Origin: Tubulanus polymorphus
Taxonomy: Eukaryota > Nemertea > Palaeonemertea > Tubulaniformes > Tubulanidae
Assembly: GCF_964204645.1 (NCBI RefSeq)
Contig: NC_134029.1
Span: forward strand, 13,816,850-13,880,849
Length of the DNA: 64,000 nucleotides
Reading direction: 5' to 3'
Shown here: positions 9,528 through 20,700 of the stretch, piece by piece
Numbering within the stretch: the first letter of the stretch is position 1
Layout: each line of letters opens with the position of its first letter
Notes under the pieces: model-generated
What the model saw: the letters and a program-made list of their open reading frames with translations, nothing else
Told to the model about the DNA's origin: nothing
The model's database searches: none
Translations under genes and position numbers: made by a program

Positions 9528-10175
9528 TTACTCTTTACACCAGTTTTTATGTTTAATTGTTTCATAATGCTTTGATTTATGTGATTTTAAATATTTACCT
9601 CCGCAATAACAATGCACTTTTTCATTAGGATTGAATTTTCTAAATTCATCATCTAATTTACATTGAACTGCAATATCTTTAAATGATTTTTCATTATCTA
9701 ATTCACATTGAATTCCAATATTTGATGAATTTTCATTATAGATAATTTGTTTATTATCAAAATTGAAATAATATAATTGTCTTTTTTCAATTCTTAAGTT
9801 AATCAAATCATTGTAATCTTTTGAAAGTATTATATCATCATTTCTTTCATTGAAAGGAGTTTTAAGAATATTAATTATGTTTTCATCTAAAGTTCCTTTA
9901 AAATTTAAAACTGTATTGAATACTTTAGGATTTTTAACACCATTATCAAAAGTTTCTACTAGTTCAGTAATTAAATATGTTTCATTTGATAATATTTGAT
10001 TAATTACAGTAATATTTTCAATTTTATAATGTCTTGCGGACACTAAATTTGTTGCTGAAATATAATTTTTAATGTAAAACTGTGAAAATGATTTATTGGT
10101 TTCATTGATTTCGATTTTAAAGTTGGGTTCTTCTTCTGCCTTCATTTTTATAACAAAATTTTTATCAAAACTCAT
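9528..10175 (-). CDS. 215-residue protein with C-terminal zinc-finger-like motif, unknown (element C, right arm)
   Basis: Second, identical copy of the protein at 7160-7807, read inward from the right terminus. It starts 320 bases from the end, exactly as in the left arm. C-terminal CYCG...H...H motif, no membrane segment. Both copies are open over 648 bases, unlike most genes of elements A and B, so the insertion is young or the sequence was under recent selection. Function unknown. Confidence 0.7.
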   Translation of the reverse strand: MSFDKNFVIKMKAEEEPNFKIEINETNKSFSQFYIKNYISATNLVSARHYKIENITVINQILSNETYLITELVETFDNGVKNPKVFNTVLNFKGTLDENIINILKTPFNERNDDIILSKDYNDLINLRIEKRQLYYFNFDNKQIIYNENSSNIGIQCELDNEKSFKDIAVQCKLDDEFRKFNPNEKVHCYCGGKYLKSHKSKHYETIKHKNWCKE

Positions 10176-10495
10176 TCAAATATAAATATTCACTGATTTA
10201 AATATGAATTATTTCACTCACACTTTACTCACACTTTTAATGTTTAAAAATCTAACTCATACAAATATAAATATTGAAATATGTTTAAAATATAAACTAT
10301 TTCACTCACACTTTACTCACACTTTTTCTAGCGAGTAGAAAATGAAAAATAAATTCGAGTGTGCGAGAATTATTTTTCATTTTTTATGAGTTTCGCGAGT
10401 AATTCAAGTAGAAATTGTTATTATTTTCATGTTTTTCATTTTTTACGAGCTCGACCGTTCGACCTTTGATCTGAAAGCCCATTACCCCTATTACT

Positions 10496-10501
10496 TACTA
10501 G
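10496..10501. repeat. 6-bp target site duplication of element C (right)
   Basis: TACTAG directly after the ...CCCTATTACT terminus, matching 6834-6839. Confidence 0.9.
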
Positions 10502-12018
10502 GCTAAAGAATTTTTCTCATATTCGGTCACTTTTGTAAACTGCAATAAAATTTGTAATTAATTCATTTAGCTTCATATGATTTCATAACAAGAGGCCCAC
10601 GGGCCTTATACCTTCATGACGCAGTAGAAAAAGAATTCCGTATTCAAAGTTTTACAGAAAGATTTACATTGTAACGATGTAACAAGTTTTGAATAAGTAG
10701 AGATGGTATAGGCTACGATAATGTTCATTTTCTGTAAATATATCCTTACATGAAAAGACAAGCCCATTTAGCTCCCCCAAAGATGACACTACATGAAACA
10801 AGAAAGAAATTCTAAAAATGGGCTTGCTGACATTGTTGTACTGAAAGCTTGCTTTGTGGTTTTGTATTTCTGTAGTAGAATTAATCGAACTTCGAACTGA
10901 TTACATAAGAGATCGGTGTTGTCGTACATCGTACATGAAATGTTACACACGGGGACTGGGAAAATCGGAATGGTTTTATTCTAGACGTGGACCAAGTTAC
11001 TGCAAGCTTTTGGATAGTTGTTATTTGAATATTGTAGTGTCTTAACGGAATTTATCATCATGTTAATAATTGCTAGATTACATATCAGATTGTGTTGAAA
11101 TGATTTTGCATAGAAAAATTCACAGCTGAAAGAAAAAACGTGACTAACTCGAGTGACTTCAAGTGAATAGAATCCGCACATGAAAATAGATGCCCTCGGC
11201 CTGAAATTTACAGGCATATGTGAATTTACAGGGTCAACAATCGGTCAACAATTACGGCCTCTAAACTCTTAACGTCGTTTTTCATGTCGACCCCTGGTAC
11301 CTAAAATTTAAATCGAATCGACCCAATTCGAAATAGGGTTCTACCCCAAGTGATACCCTAGTTGTGTACTAAGATTTAAAACAATCGGTCAACAATTACG
11401 GCCTCTAGGCTGTTAACGTTGTTTTTCATGTCAGCCTCCTGGTGGCTAAAATTTAAATCAAATTGACCCAATTCTAAATAGAGTTCTACCCCAAGTGATA
11501 TCCTACTTGTGTACCAAGTTTTAAAACAATCGGTCAACAATTGTGGCCTCTAGGCTGTTAACGTCGTTTTTCATGTCGGCCCCCTGGTGGCCATAATTTA
11601 AATCGAATCGACCCAATTCTAAAAAGAGTTCTACCCCAAGTGATATCCTACTTGTGTACCAAGTTTTAAAACAATCGGTGAACAATTGCGGCCGCTAGGC
11701 TCTCAACGTCGTTTTTCATGTCGAACCCCTGGTGGCCATAATTTAAATCGAATCGACCCAATTTTAAATAGGGTTCTGGCCCAAGTGATATCCTACTTGT
11801 GTACCAAGTTTAAAAACAATCGGTAAACAATTGTGGCCTCTAGGCTGTTAAAGTCGTTTTTCATGTCGGCCCCCTGGTGGCCATAATTTAAATTAAATCC
11901 ACCCAATTTTAAATAGGGTTCTGGCCCAATTGATATCCTACTTGTGTACCAAGTTTTAAAACAATCGGTCAACAATTACGGCCTCTAGACTGTTAACGCC
12001 GCTTGCGGCAGCGGCGGC
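10502..12018. repeat. Host repeat (AACAAGAGGCCC start) with 146-bp tandem array; target of element B
   Basis: Begins near 10587 with AACAAGAGGCCCACGGGCCTTATACC. From about 11228 to 12000 it holds five to six tandem units of about 146 bp, each with ACAATCGGTCAACAATTACGGCCTCTAGGCTGTTAACGTCG and CCCCTGGTGGCCATAATTTAAATCGAATCGACCC. It ends in GCGGCAGCGGCGGCGGCGTA where element B is inserted; the rest of the same repeat continues at 31129-31195. No gene seen. A relative lies at 40863-41420. Confidence 0.75.
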
Positions 12019-12024
12019 GGCGTA
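12019..12024. repeat. 6-bp target site duplication of element B (left)
   Basis: GGCGTA immediately before AGTAATTGGG; repeated at 31123-31128. Confidence 0.95.
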
Positions 12025-12115
12025 AGTAATTGGGAAAGTAGGCTTTCATACCAGAGGTCGAGCGGTCGAGACACCACTCATCACCACAAGTAATTTTTTT
12101 TCCTAATAAATGGGG
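12025..12115 (+). repeat. Left terminal inverted repeat of element B
   Basis: Matches the reverse complement of 31032-31122 with one 1-base length difference (GTAGGCTTT against GTAGCTTT). It contains GAGGTCGAGCGGTCGAGA, a near-direct repeat of GGTCGAG shared by elements A and C, then CACTCATCACCACAAG, a T8 run and the ATG of the first gene. Confidence 0.95.
12091..12112 (+). promoter_or_regulatory. T-run/TAATAAATG start block in left TIR
   Basis: TAATTTTTTTTCCTAATAAATG; provides the start of the polymerase gene from inside the TIR. Confidence 0.6.
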
Positions 12116-12436
12116 GAGAATGAACACCAGCCAGAAAACAATAATGTTTATAAAAATCAATATTGTAAAAAATACATCGATAAATCCCAAAAATCACGAC
12201 ATGAAAAAACTGCAAATCATATAAAAAAAATGTAATAGATTTTGAAACTCCAGAAAATTCCAATGAAAGAAAAGAAAGATTAGAAAATATGAATGTGGAT
12301 GAAATAAAATGTGAAGTTTGTAATGAATTTATAGTAAAAAGGAATTATAATAGACATCTCGAATCACAAAAACACCGCCAAAATTTGAGTAATAATGTTT
12401 TAGGAAAAGATTGTTTTGATGATAAACCTCAACAAG

Positions 12437-12441
12437 TAAAA
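12437..12441. repeat. TAAAA duplication flanking the repeat inside the polymerase gene (left)
   Basis: TAAAA before the insert; the same five bases follow it at 14670-14674. Placed by comparison with the uninterrupted copy in element A. Confidence 0.6.
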
Positions 12442-14669
12442 CAAGAGCCCCAAGGGGCACAATGGCCAGCCTGTCAGATTTGCTTTTTATAAATGATGTA
12501 ATCTGTGGGTTATATTTATCAATATACACTCCCTGCTCAATATCATTTACAAAGTAAAATCGTGTGTTAACACAGACAGCAGGAACGAATGTAATATAGA
12601 AATACTAAGTTATTGTATTGTTCAACGCCCCCTGGTGGCCATTAAAAAAAACAATGAGCTTGAAACTCACCTCGATCATAGAACATGTCATGAGCTACAA
12701 CTTTCCAATTGATTATAGTAGCAAAATATGCTTAAGTATCAATTATGATGTGGAAAAACTTTTTTTCCACCTACGAATGAGTACTGATGACCCCAAGATG
12801 GCCGCCAGTGCGTCATAATTGCCTGGTCAAAAATACCCTCTCGGATATAAAAGATCCCTTTCCAAAGAATACCCATTACAAATTGCAATGAAACATGGCG
12901 CACCATTAGAAAGCTACACTACTCAGAATTCAGGCCAAAATTGATATTTTTGGGAACAAAAAAGGTCACAGTACGGCCATCTTGAGTCCGATCGACTCAA
13001 TTTTTCTCATGCCGATGGGCCCTCGGGGGATACAAATATATACGAATGATCAAGGTTATTGATAAAAGTGTCTTCAAAATTTCCTTCGAAAACTTCAAAA
13101 ATGTGTAAAAGTGCTGATTTTGGCGAACAACAATGGCTGCCAGTCGGCCATCTTGAATCTGACAGGGCCAGTTTTTGGCCTGAAGATGTGTCTAGGGTAG
13201 ATACACGTATAAAACAAATATCAAGACATTACCTTGAAGCGTCTTCAAAACTTTGGAACCCTCACGAACTATCTAGATGGTTATCTCTCGACCTCAATAG
13301 CTTCAAGACCCATCTCAAAACAACTTTGTTCCATGCAGCATACCATTAACTCTCGGAAAGCGAATTGTATTTAACATTTTTTGGCAGAATAAAATTTGAT
13401 AGAATTTGCAATTCGGGCACATGGCTAATTAGCATATCAAGGTCATACACCCGATTTGGTAAAACCTTTTTTTTCGCGAACCTTGCGCAATTGTCAAGGA
13501 TGAATTTTCTGTAGAGCAAATAAAAATTCCTCCCAAACACCAAATCAACTAAAGATTTCATAGAAATCGATCTTGAAATACAATTTTAAATCTTAAAATA
13601 AAACCCGGAAGTAAAACAGTAGACGATACCGCGGATTCACGTGAACACCTGATTTCTGTAAACGAAATGTTGGTTGTGACAAAATTGTTCAGACGGTTTT
13701 AGGTGGTAATAAGTACGGAAACGTAACGACCATGGTCGACTTAATCGATGAAATCAGGCCTGTGTGATATCCAAATTTTGACTTTTTTATTCTCCAGACC
13801 TCACTGATATAGAAATAAAAAATTTTGGTGGTACGAAAGTGCAATCACAGCGCCGATGGGGACAGAGCCGTGTCAGAGATCGGCGGAGTGAAAATTGAGG
13901 TGGACGAACACGAAGAAGTAGGCTATTGCGCTACTTAAATCACGAAAACTCCTGGCGCGGCCCCGACGCTCTTCGTTGATTAAGTAATACAAATATCATG
14001 CAATGGGTTTTCACAATCTACCGCTGGTATTTACCGGATTTCAATATCACTCCAAAATTCAAAGAAACCTCGAAATATCGAACCGGAACACTTCCGGTAG
14101 ATATCCGCGACTGCCCAACCGGGAAACTTATTTGTTTCAATAGATATTGATAGGATCCATCATCTTCACCCGTCAAGGGATTCGAACCCACTAAGCTAAA
14201 GCCATGCCAGAATCGGGTCGATCACAGCGCTTGTAACAAACCACATTAGGCTTCTGTGGAATTTACCAGTAAATGGGCCAATCAGCGAACACGTAGCGAA
14301 CGCGGAAGTATTGTCGCGTGTTGATACATGACGTCATGCGCAAAAGCGCCAGTAATGAAATCGCGATAATTCACGTGAACAGCTGCTGATATTTTCAGAT
14401 AAACCAATCACAGGGAAGACACAACTTCCTGATTGGCTGATAAAAATTGAAATTTTCCCGATTTAACTTTCGTGAAAAATGCAGAAAACATTTTTATGAG
14501 ACCCTATTTCAAAATTCTGCTCGCTACGATTCCGAGAATGGATTACGCTTAAATACGTGATTTGTTCGAATATGCCCTCACTTGGCAAGCAAAAGAGCCT
14601 TTTGTGTGGACACCATGTCATTTAAATTCGCTCCATTTGTATAGTAATAGGCTCAGCCTACGGCTGGCC
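12442..14669. repeat. 2.2-kb composite host repeat inserted in the polymerase gene
   Basis: Starts CAAGAGCCCCAAGGGGCAC and ends CAGCCTACGGCTGGCC. It contains one GTTCAACGCCCCCTGGTGGCC unit (about 12618), a GATGGCCGCC block related to 2170-2650, a short non-LTR retrotransposon-like tail (NPHELSRWLSLDLNSFKTHL in frame at 13257-13316) and GC-richer sequence up to 14640. A GGGATTCGAACCC word at 14178-14190 resembles a tRNA box B on the minus strand, possibly from a tRNA-derived SINE. Base composition differs sharply from the AT-rich element around it. No intact gene seen. Confidence 0.7.
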
Positions 14670-17600
14670 TAAAAACCAACTTCAAAAACTAAATCCATTT
14701 CAAATAAACCTTACATGGAAAATGTTAGAAATTATATTGATTCACTAGAAATAAAAGATACAATTGAAATTTTAGAAACATTACATAATAAAATTGGTCC
14801 TGCAGCTATTATATTTAGATTTTTTAAAGGAACAACAATAGAAGATTATAGTAAATTTAATGAAATAATAGAAAAAATACTAGATTTGATAACAGATGTT
14901 GAATATCCAAAAATTAGTATCTCTGGGAAAGTAAGTTTTATAAAGTCAGAAGAAAAAATGAATTATAATATTCAAACACACTCTGAAGAAATAATTTCAA
15001 AAACACAAATAAAAGAGAAGTTAGAAAAAATATTTAATGAATTTAAACGTCATATTGAAGAAATATATTTTGAGGGTTCTGGCTTAACATTGAATGAAAT
15101 TATATATTTAGATTTAAATGTTTACAATACAAAAAGGAATAAAACATCAAAAAGTAATAAAATGTTTAAAAATGATTCAAACTTTACAACAGAAAAGGAT
15201 ATTAAAGCATCATCTTATATTAAATTACCATTTACAACAAAAGCAGTAATAAATGTTCAAAATGAAGATAATAAATGTTTTCTATGGTCAATTATTAGTT
15301 GTTTACACCCAACAGAAGATATGACGCATAGTTTTAGAATAACAAATCACCGGAAATATGAAACATTATATAAAATTGATCAATATCCAGTAACTATAAA
15401 AATGATTCCTAAAATAGAAAAAGTTAATAATTTAAAAATAAATGTATTTGAATTAATGCAATTACAAAAGACAAAAGGTGAAAATATTAAAGATTATACA
15501 TTGGAAGCTTTATATTTAACAGAATATTATGATGATGAAAATGCTATAGATTTGTTATATTACAAAAAAGATGAAAATGAACATTATATGTGGTTAAAAC
15601 AAATTGATTTATTCTTTAGAACAGAAAGTGATCACCATAATAAAATTTATCTATGTAGAAAATGTTTATCTTCATTTATGACTGAGAATAAATTATTAAA
15701 ACATAAAGAATTATGTGATAATAAAGATTTTTGTAAATTAATAATGCCAACAGAAAAAGATTATAAATTGAAATTTACTAATCATAAATTTAAGAATATT
15801 GTTCCATTTGTAATTTATGGGGATTTTGAATCGTTGAATAAAGAATTAACTGATCAAGATAGAAAAGAAATATATAACAAAAAGCAATTATTAAAATCAA
15901 TGGAAAAAGGAAATGAATTAAATGAAGACACAACACAAGACCCACCCATTATAAATACAATTAAAAAAGTTCACCAAAGAGCTGCTGCTTATGGAATTTA
16001 CATCAAATCAAATTATCCTGAATTATATGAAAGGGTAGTTAATGATTTTTGTGACAAAATGATTGAATTAGAAAGTGATTTTGCAAAATTATTAAACAAA
16101 AATAAAAGAATAGTTATGACAAAAGAAGATGAAATTGATTTTAATTATGCAACTCATTGTTGTTATTGTGAAAAACGTTTTTATTCATTTGATAAAAAAG
16201 TTAGAGATCATGATCATTTAAATTCAAAATATCGTGGAGCTGCTCATGAAGATTGCAATTTACAAGCTAAGAAAGTTAATTTCGTACCAATATTATTTCA
16301 TAATTTATCAGGCTATGATACCCATCTATTATTTATAAAACAATTATCGGGAAAATTGGGCACAATTAATCAAGAAATAGAAGAATATAATGCTATGAAT
16401 GGTGTAAATGTAAGAAAATATGATTTTAAACTATTAGCTAAAACATCTGAAAATTATATTTCATTTCAATTTGGTTGCATTAGATTTTTAGATTCTTATA
16501 GATTTCTAGCAAGTTCATTAGATAATTTATCAAAAAGTTTAGTTGATAATGATTTTGTTATCACTCGATATTATTATCCAAATGAACAAGATTTTAAATT
16601 ATTGAGATATAAAGGCGCAATTCCTTATTCATTTTATGAAACACACAATGATTTCAATGTAACAGAATTATTAAAAGATCAATTTTATGATCAATTAAAA
16701 GAGGAGTATGTGAAAGACGAAGTGTTTAATAGAACATTAAATATTTGGAACCATTTTAAGATGAAAAATCATGGCGAATTAGTTGATTTATATTTAAAAT
16801 CAGATGTTATGATATTGGCTGACATATTTGAAAAATTTAGAGAAGTTAATTTGAATCATTTTAATGTTGATCCTTGTTATTGCTACTCTAGTCCTGGTTT
16901 AACCTGGCAATGTGGTTTAAAATATACAAATGTAGAATTAGATTTATTAAAAGAACCAGATATGGTTTTATTATTTTAAAAATCAATTAGAGGTGGAATT
17001 AGTGGTGTTATGGGAGATAGATATTTTAAAGCAAATGATGAATATAAATTATTATATATTGACGCCAATAATTTATATGGTTGGGCAATGATGCAACCTC
17101 AACCATATAAAATTTTTATATTAACAGAAGTTGAAAATGGTGATAAAACTGATTGGGAAAGCGCAATTTCGAGTTTAAAAGATGAAGCACCAATTGGTTA
17201 TTTCTTTGTAGTTGATTTAGAATATCCTGAAAATATAAAGTTTAAAACAAGAAACTTACCTTATTGCCCAGAACATTTAACTGTAGATGATAGTTATTTA
17301 AGTGAATACCAGAAGAAAATAAAACCGAAAGATCATGTTTTTACAGAAAAATTAATACTTACTCAAAATAAAAAATACAATTATATTGTTCATTATAGAA
17401 TGTTAAAATTTTATCTAAAACAAGGAATGAAATTAAAGAAAGTACATAGATATATTGAATTTAATCAATCGAAGTGGTTAGAAAAATATATAGATTTCAA
17501 TACTCAACAGAGAACAATATCAAAAACAGATTTTGAAAAAGATTTCTTCAAATTAATGAATAATAGTTTTTATGGTAAAACATGTGAAAATATAAGAAAT

Positions 17601-17855
17601 AGAAATGATATTGAATTAGTAAATAATTCTGAAAGATTAAGACATTTACAATCAAGTCCTAGACATTGAGGAAATAAAAGATTAGAAGATTATTTAACAG
17701 CAGTTAAATTAAAAAGAACGTCAATGAAATTCAATAAACCTATATTTATTGGTTCAACTGTTTTAGAAGTATCAAAATTATTAATGTATGATTTTTATTG
17801 TAATGTTTTACAACCACTTTTTGGGGAAAAGCATATTGAAATATTATATTTTGAT

Positions 17856-18919
17856 TCTGTAACAGCTGACACCCCAATATTATTAAAATGTAATGATAAA
17901 ATATTGATAAGAAGAATTTCAGAAATAATTCCAAAACAAAATGAATGTTATATTTCATATGGTGAAAAAGAATTAATACAAATAAATGGATTAATAGATG
18001 TTTGGACAAGAAATGGATGGAAAAAATTAAAGAATATTATTAGACATAAAACAAATAAGAAAATCTATAGAGTTAGAACTCAATTAGGATTTGTAGATGT
18101 TACAGAAGATCATAGTTTAATTAACGAAATGGTGATGAAATAAAACCAACTGATATAAAAATTGGAGATGGATTATTACATAAAAGATTTTTCCAAAGAA
18201 TGAATCATATGTCATTTGATGAAATAATATATAATATTTATAATATAGAACCCGAAACATTAGAAGAAAAAGAATATTTTATCAGAGGATTTTTCATGGG
18301 TGATGGTTCAGCAGGTGTGTATAATTATGTTTGGGGTAATAAATATTGTTGGTATTTATGCAATCAAGACTTAAAATTATTAGAAAGAATTAAGAAATTC
18401 TGTGAAGAAGTTTATTCACATAAAACATTTAGAATCATGGATCATATGAAATCATCAGCAGTTTATAGAATACTTGTAAATAATCCTAAAGATTTTGCTA
18501 TAAAATATAATGATGAATTCTATATTCATGCAATAGTGAAAAGTAATACTTCAACTTAAGAAAAGATAGTACCAGATTATGTATTAAATGCAAAAAATAA
18601 TTTAAGAAAATGGTTCTTTATTGGGTTCTATGCTGCAGATGATTCAAAAAGTTTCAAAAACCGCAAAACGATATCTTTAGCTCAAAAAGGAAAAGTTGCT
18701 ATATCAGGATTGAATATATTATGCAATTCATTAGGTTTTAATATGAATATTGGATTGATTAAATCTAAACCAAATTGCTTTAATTTAAGCCATGTAGAAA
18801 ATGAGTTAACAGAAGAAGTTAAAGATTTATTTGAAATATATAACCCAACAGATTATGTTTATGATTTATCAACTGAAGATGGTACATTTAATTGTGGATT
18901 TCCATTAATTGCCAAAAAT
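17856..18919 (+). other. Intein with LAGLIDADG endonuclease at polymerase motif C (decayed)
   Basis: A protein-splicing element placed between Asp of YFD and Thr-Asp of the catalytic YxDTD motif, the pol-c type site. N-terminal splicing block SVTADTPILLK begins with Ser1 at 17856; block B is FVDVTEDHSLI (about 18090). Homing endonuclease motifs are FIRGFFMGDGSAG (about 18277) and FFIGFYAADDS (about 18613). The C-terminal blocks are YVYDLSTEDGTFNCG and LIAKN, with Asn last (18917-18919) and Thr as the +1 residue. The usual penultimate His is Lys here. A frame change near 18128 and a stop at 18557 inactivate this copy. Full length would be about 355 residues. Confidence 0.85.
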
Positions 18920-19371
18920 ACGGACGCCTACATACTAAAAATCAAGACAAATGACATAACAAAAGACTTAAAAACATTAAAACATCATTTTGATTTTAGC
19001 AATTATCCCAAAGATCATGAACTATTTAGCAATGATAATAAAAAGATTCCTGGTAAGTTTAAAGATGAATTAGGGGGCGATGAAATGATTGAATTTGTTG
19101 GGATAAGAAGTAAAATGTATAGTTACAGAACAAAAGATCATGAAGCTAAAAAGTTAAAAGGAATAACAAAACATGTGGTTGATAAACATATAGAATTTCA
19201 AAATTATATAAAGTGTTTATATAACTCAATTGTAATGAAACATAAAATGAATTGTTTAAGATCAGAAGATCACGAGATGTACATTAATGAAGTTGAAAAA
19301 ACTAGTTTAAATCCATTTGATGATAAAAGACATATTTCAGATGATGGTATAAAAACATTACCTTATGGCCA

Positions 19372-20700
19372 TTAAAACAGAAAATCAATATCATCATACT
19401 CGAAATCACTATTGGCTTCTTCATTTTCATTTAATTGTTCTTGTATAATTTGTTTAGGTTCTTCCATTTCATTTTTCTCATTTAAATAAAGTTCTATCTT
19501 GTGCCACATTTCATCTCGCTCTCTTTGTTTCTTTTTGTTTGTTAATTCGTCAAATGGAATTATAATATCGATGTTTAAATAATTTACAATCTTATTTAAA
19601 AAGAATTCATAATTAATTGAATCTGTTATTCTATTTTCCAAATGATACATTAATATTTGTTTGAATATTTTTTTTTATATTTTCCATATCTTCTTCTGTT
19701 AATTTAGGTTTTTCATAATAATCGTTAAATAATAAATATAAATACATTTTCTTTTGTTTTGTGTTAAATGTTGACGGAATCATTGTTTTTATAATATCTT
19801 TTTTAGTTATTTCACCATTTTTATTTTCTAATATCTTCATTTTTTCAAGCCATTGCATATATTCTGGTGTATGATCTTCTATAGAAAATATTTTAAAAAT
19901 TTCATCTAGATAATTTAATTTTGGATCTATGTGAAAATTTTTAGGTTTTTCTCCACCCCATAAATTCTTTTGCCATCCACAATCAACACAAAATAACACA
20001 GTACCTTCTTGTCTTAAGGTCGCGTAATTACATTGTGGGCATTTTCGTTTATAATTTATTGGTAATAGATCTTCATTAAGCTCTTGGTATTTTCTTACGT
20101 TTTCTTTATGTTTTATTGTTCTATTATGTAGATTTGAATTACTTGTTGTAATAAATAATTTACAATATTTACAATAATATGTTTTTCTTGTTAATTCATT
20201 ATATTGTTTTTCTAACTTTTCAACTGTTTCTTTATTATCTGGTAACGTTTTCTCATATTTCATTTTTTCTAATAAATTATTTTTTCTTTCATTGAATTCA
20301 GTTTCAAATTTATTAGAAATTTTATCTATATGTACTTTACGAAATTGATGATTCTCCTAATCTTCTATATTTTCAGGGCTATATTTTATTCGACAAGGCT
20401 CACAGAAATGATCTTTTATATTATCCTTATCATAGAATAAAAAAGGTATTTTCCAAATAATTTCAGGTTCAACTTCAACAGAATTACTATTACTTTCGTT
20501 ACTATCAACATTAGCCGTTGCGCCATTAATTTTACACTTCTCTGAATGTTTTTAACATAATTTCTTGAGAATAATTTATTACATTTTGGACAGTTTAGTT
20601 TGGGGGGTTTATAATTTTCATCATGTTTTTTCATATGTCGAGCCATATTACTTTTTCTTAGAAGTTCACCGCAAATTTCGCATGGTATCTTCTCATCCAT
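19372..20700 (-). pseudogene. VLTF3-like late transcription factor with N-terminal zinc fingers
   Basis: Minus-strand gene starting MDEKIPCEICGELL at 20700. Order: C2H2 finger (CEICGELLRKSNMARHMKKH), a CPKC finger, a CRI-KYSPENI segment, another finger (YYCKYCKLFI...HNRTIKH, about 20160-20200), then a zinc ribbon CPQCNYA...FCVDCGW (about 19975-20045), NFHIDPKLNYLDEIF, and a C-terminal part with NYEFFLNKIVNYLNID and DEMWHKIELYL. The ribbon plus these C-terminal signatures fit the poxvirus/NCLDV VLTF3 family, which activates late genes. Breaks: frame change near 20544, a TAG near 20362, frame change near 19640. It is divergent from the structural genes at 20769 and tail-to-tail with the polymerase. 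Family call by eye only. Confidence 0.65.

Larger units (their letters stand above)
6840..10495. mobile_element. Palindromic mini-Polinton (element C)
   Basis: A 3656-bp unit whose two halves are inverted copies of each other: 6840-8665 and 8730-10495, around a 64-bp centre. Each end starts AGTAATAGGGGTAATGGGCTTTC and keeps the GGTCGAACGGTCGAG core of Polinton TIRs. The unit is flanked by a perfect 6-bp duplication TACTAG, as made by Polinton integrase. Each arm carries the same 215-residue and 72-residue genes. The arms differ by only a few changes: one extra 24-bp repeat unit in the right arm, about 84 bp missing near the centre of the right arm, and scattered single bases. It has no integrase or polymerase and must have been moved in trans. 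Confidence 0.9.
8730..10495 (-). repeat. Right arm of the palindrome
   Basis: Inverted copy of 6840-8665; ends AGCCCATTACCCCTATTACT at 10495. Compared with the left arm it has one extra 24-bp repeat unit and lacks about 84 bases near the centre. Confidence 0.9.
12110..19375 (+). pseudogene. Protein-primed family B DNA polymerase with zinc-finger N-terminus and intein
   Basis: Replicative polymerase of the element, expected to start DNA synthesis from a terminal protein. It begins at the TIR ATG (12110), has zinc-finger-like parts (12160-12230; CEVCNEFIVKRNYNRHLESQKH near 12313-12378), is split by a repeat (12442-14669) and continues from about 14675. Exonuclease motifs: YGDFES (about 15815), FHNLSGYDTHLL (about 16297) and YLKSDVMILADIF (about 16790). 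A CxxC...RDHDHL...CN zinc module lies at 16159-16258. Polymerase motifs: A YIDANNLYGW (about 17057), B KLMNNSFYGKT (about 17551), C YFD/TD split by an intein (17856-18919). The end FDDKRHISDDGIKTLPYGH is typical of Polinton polymerases. Breaks: frame change near 12230, stops at 16977 and 17667, frame change near 18128, stop at 18557. Confidence 0.9.

Noticed and set aside
11228-12000. 146-bp tandem array considered as a centromeric satellite
   Set aside because: Only five to six units, and related units occur inside interspersed repeats elsewhere.
14164-14200. GGGATTCGAACCC, a tRNA box-B-like word on the minus strand
   Set aside because: No matching A box, anticodon arm or acceptor stem could be built; at most a SINE remnant inside the composite repeat.
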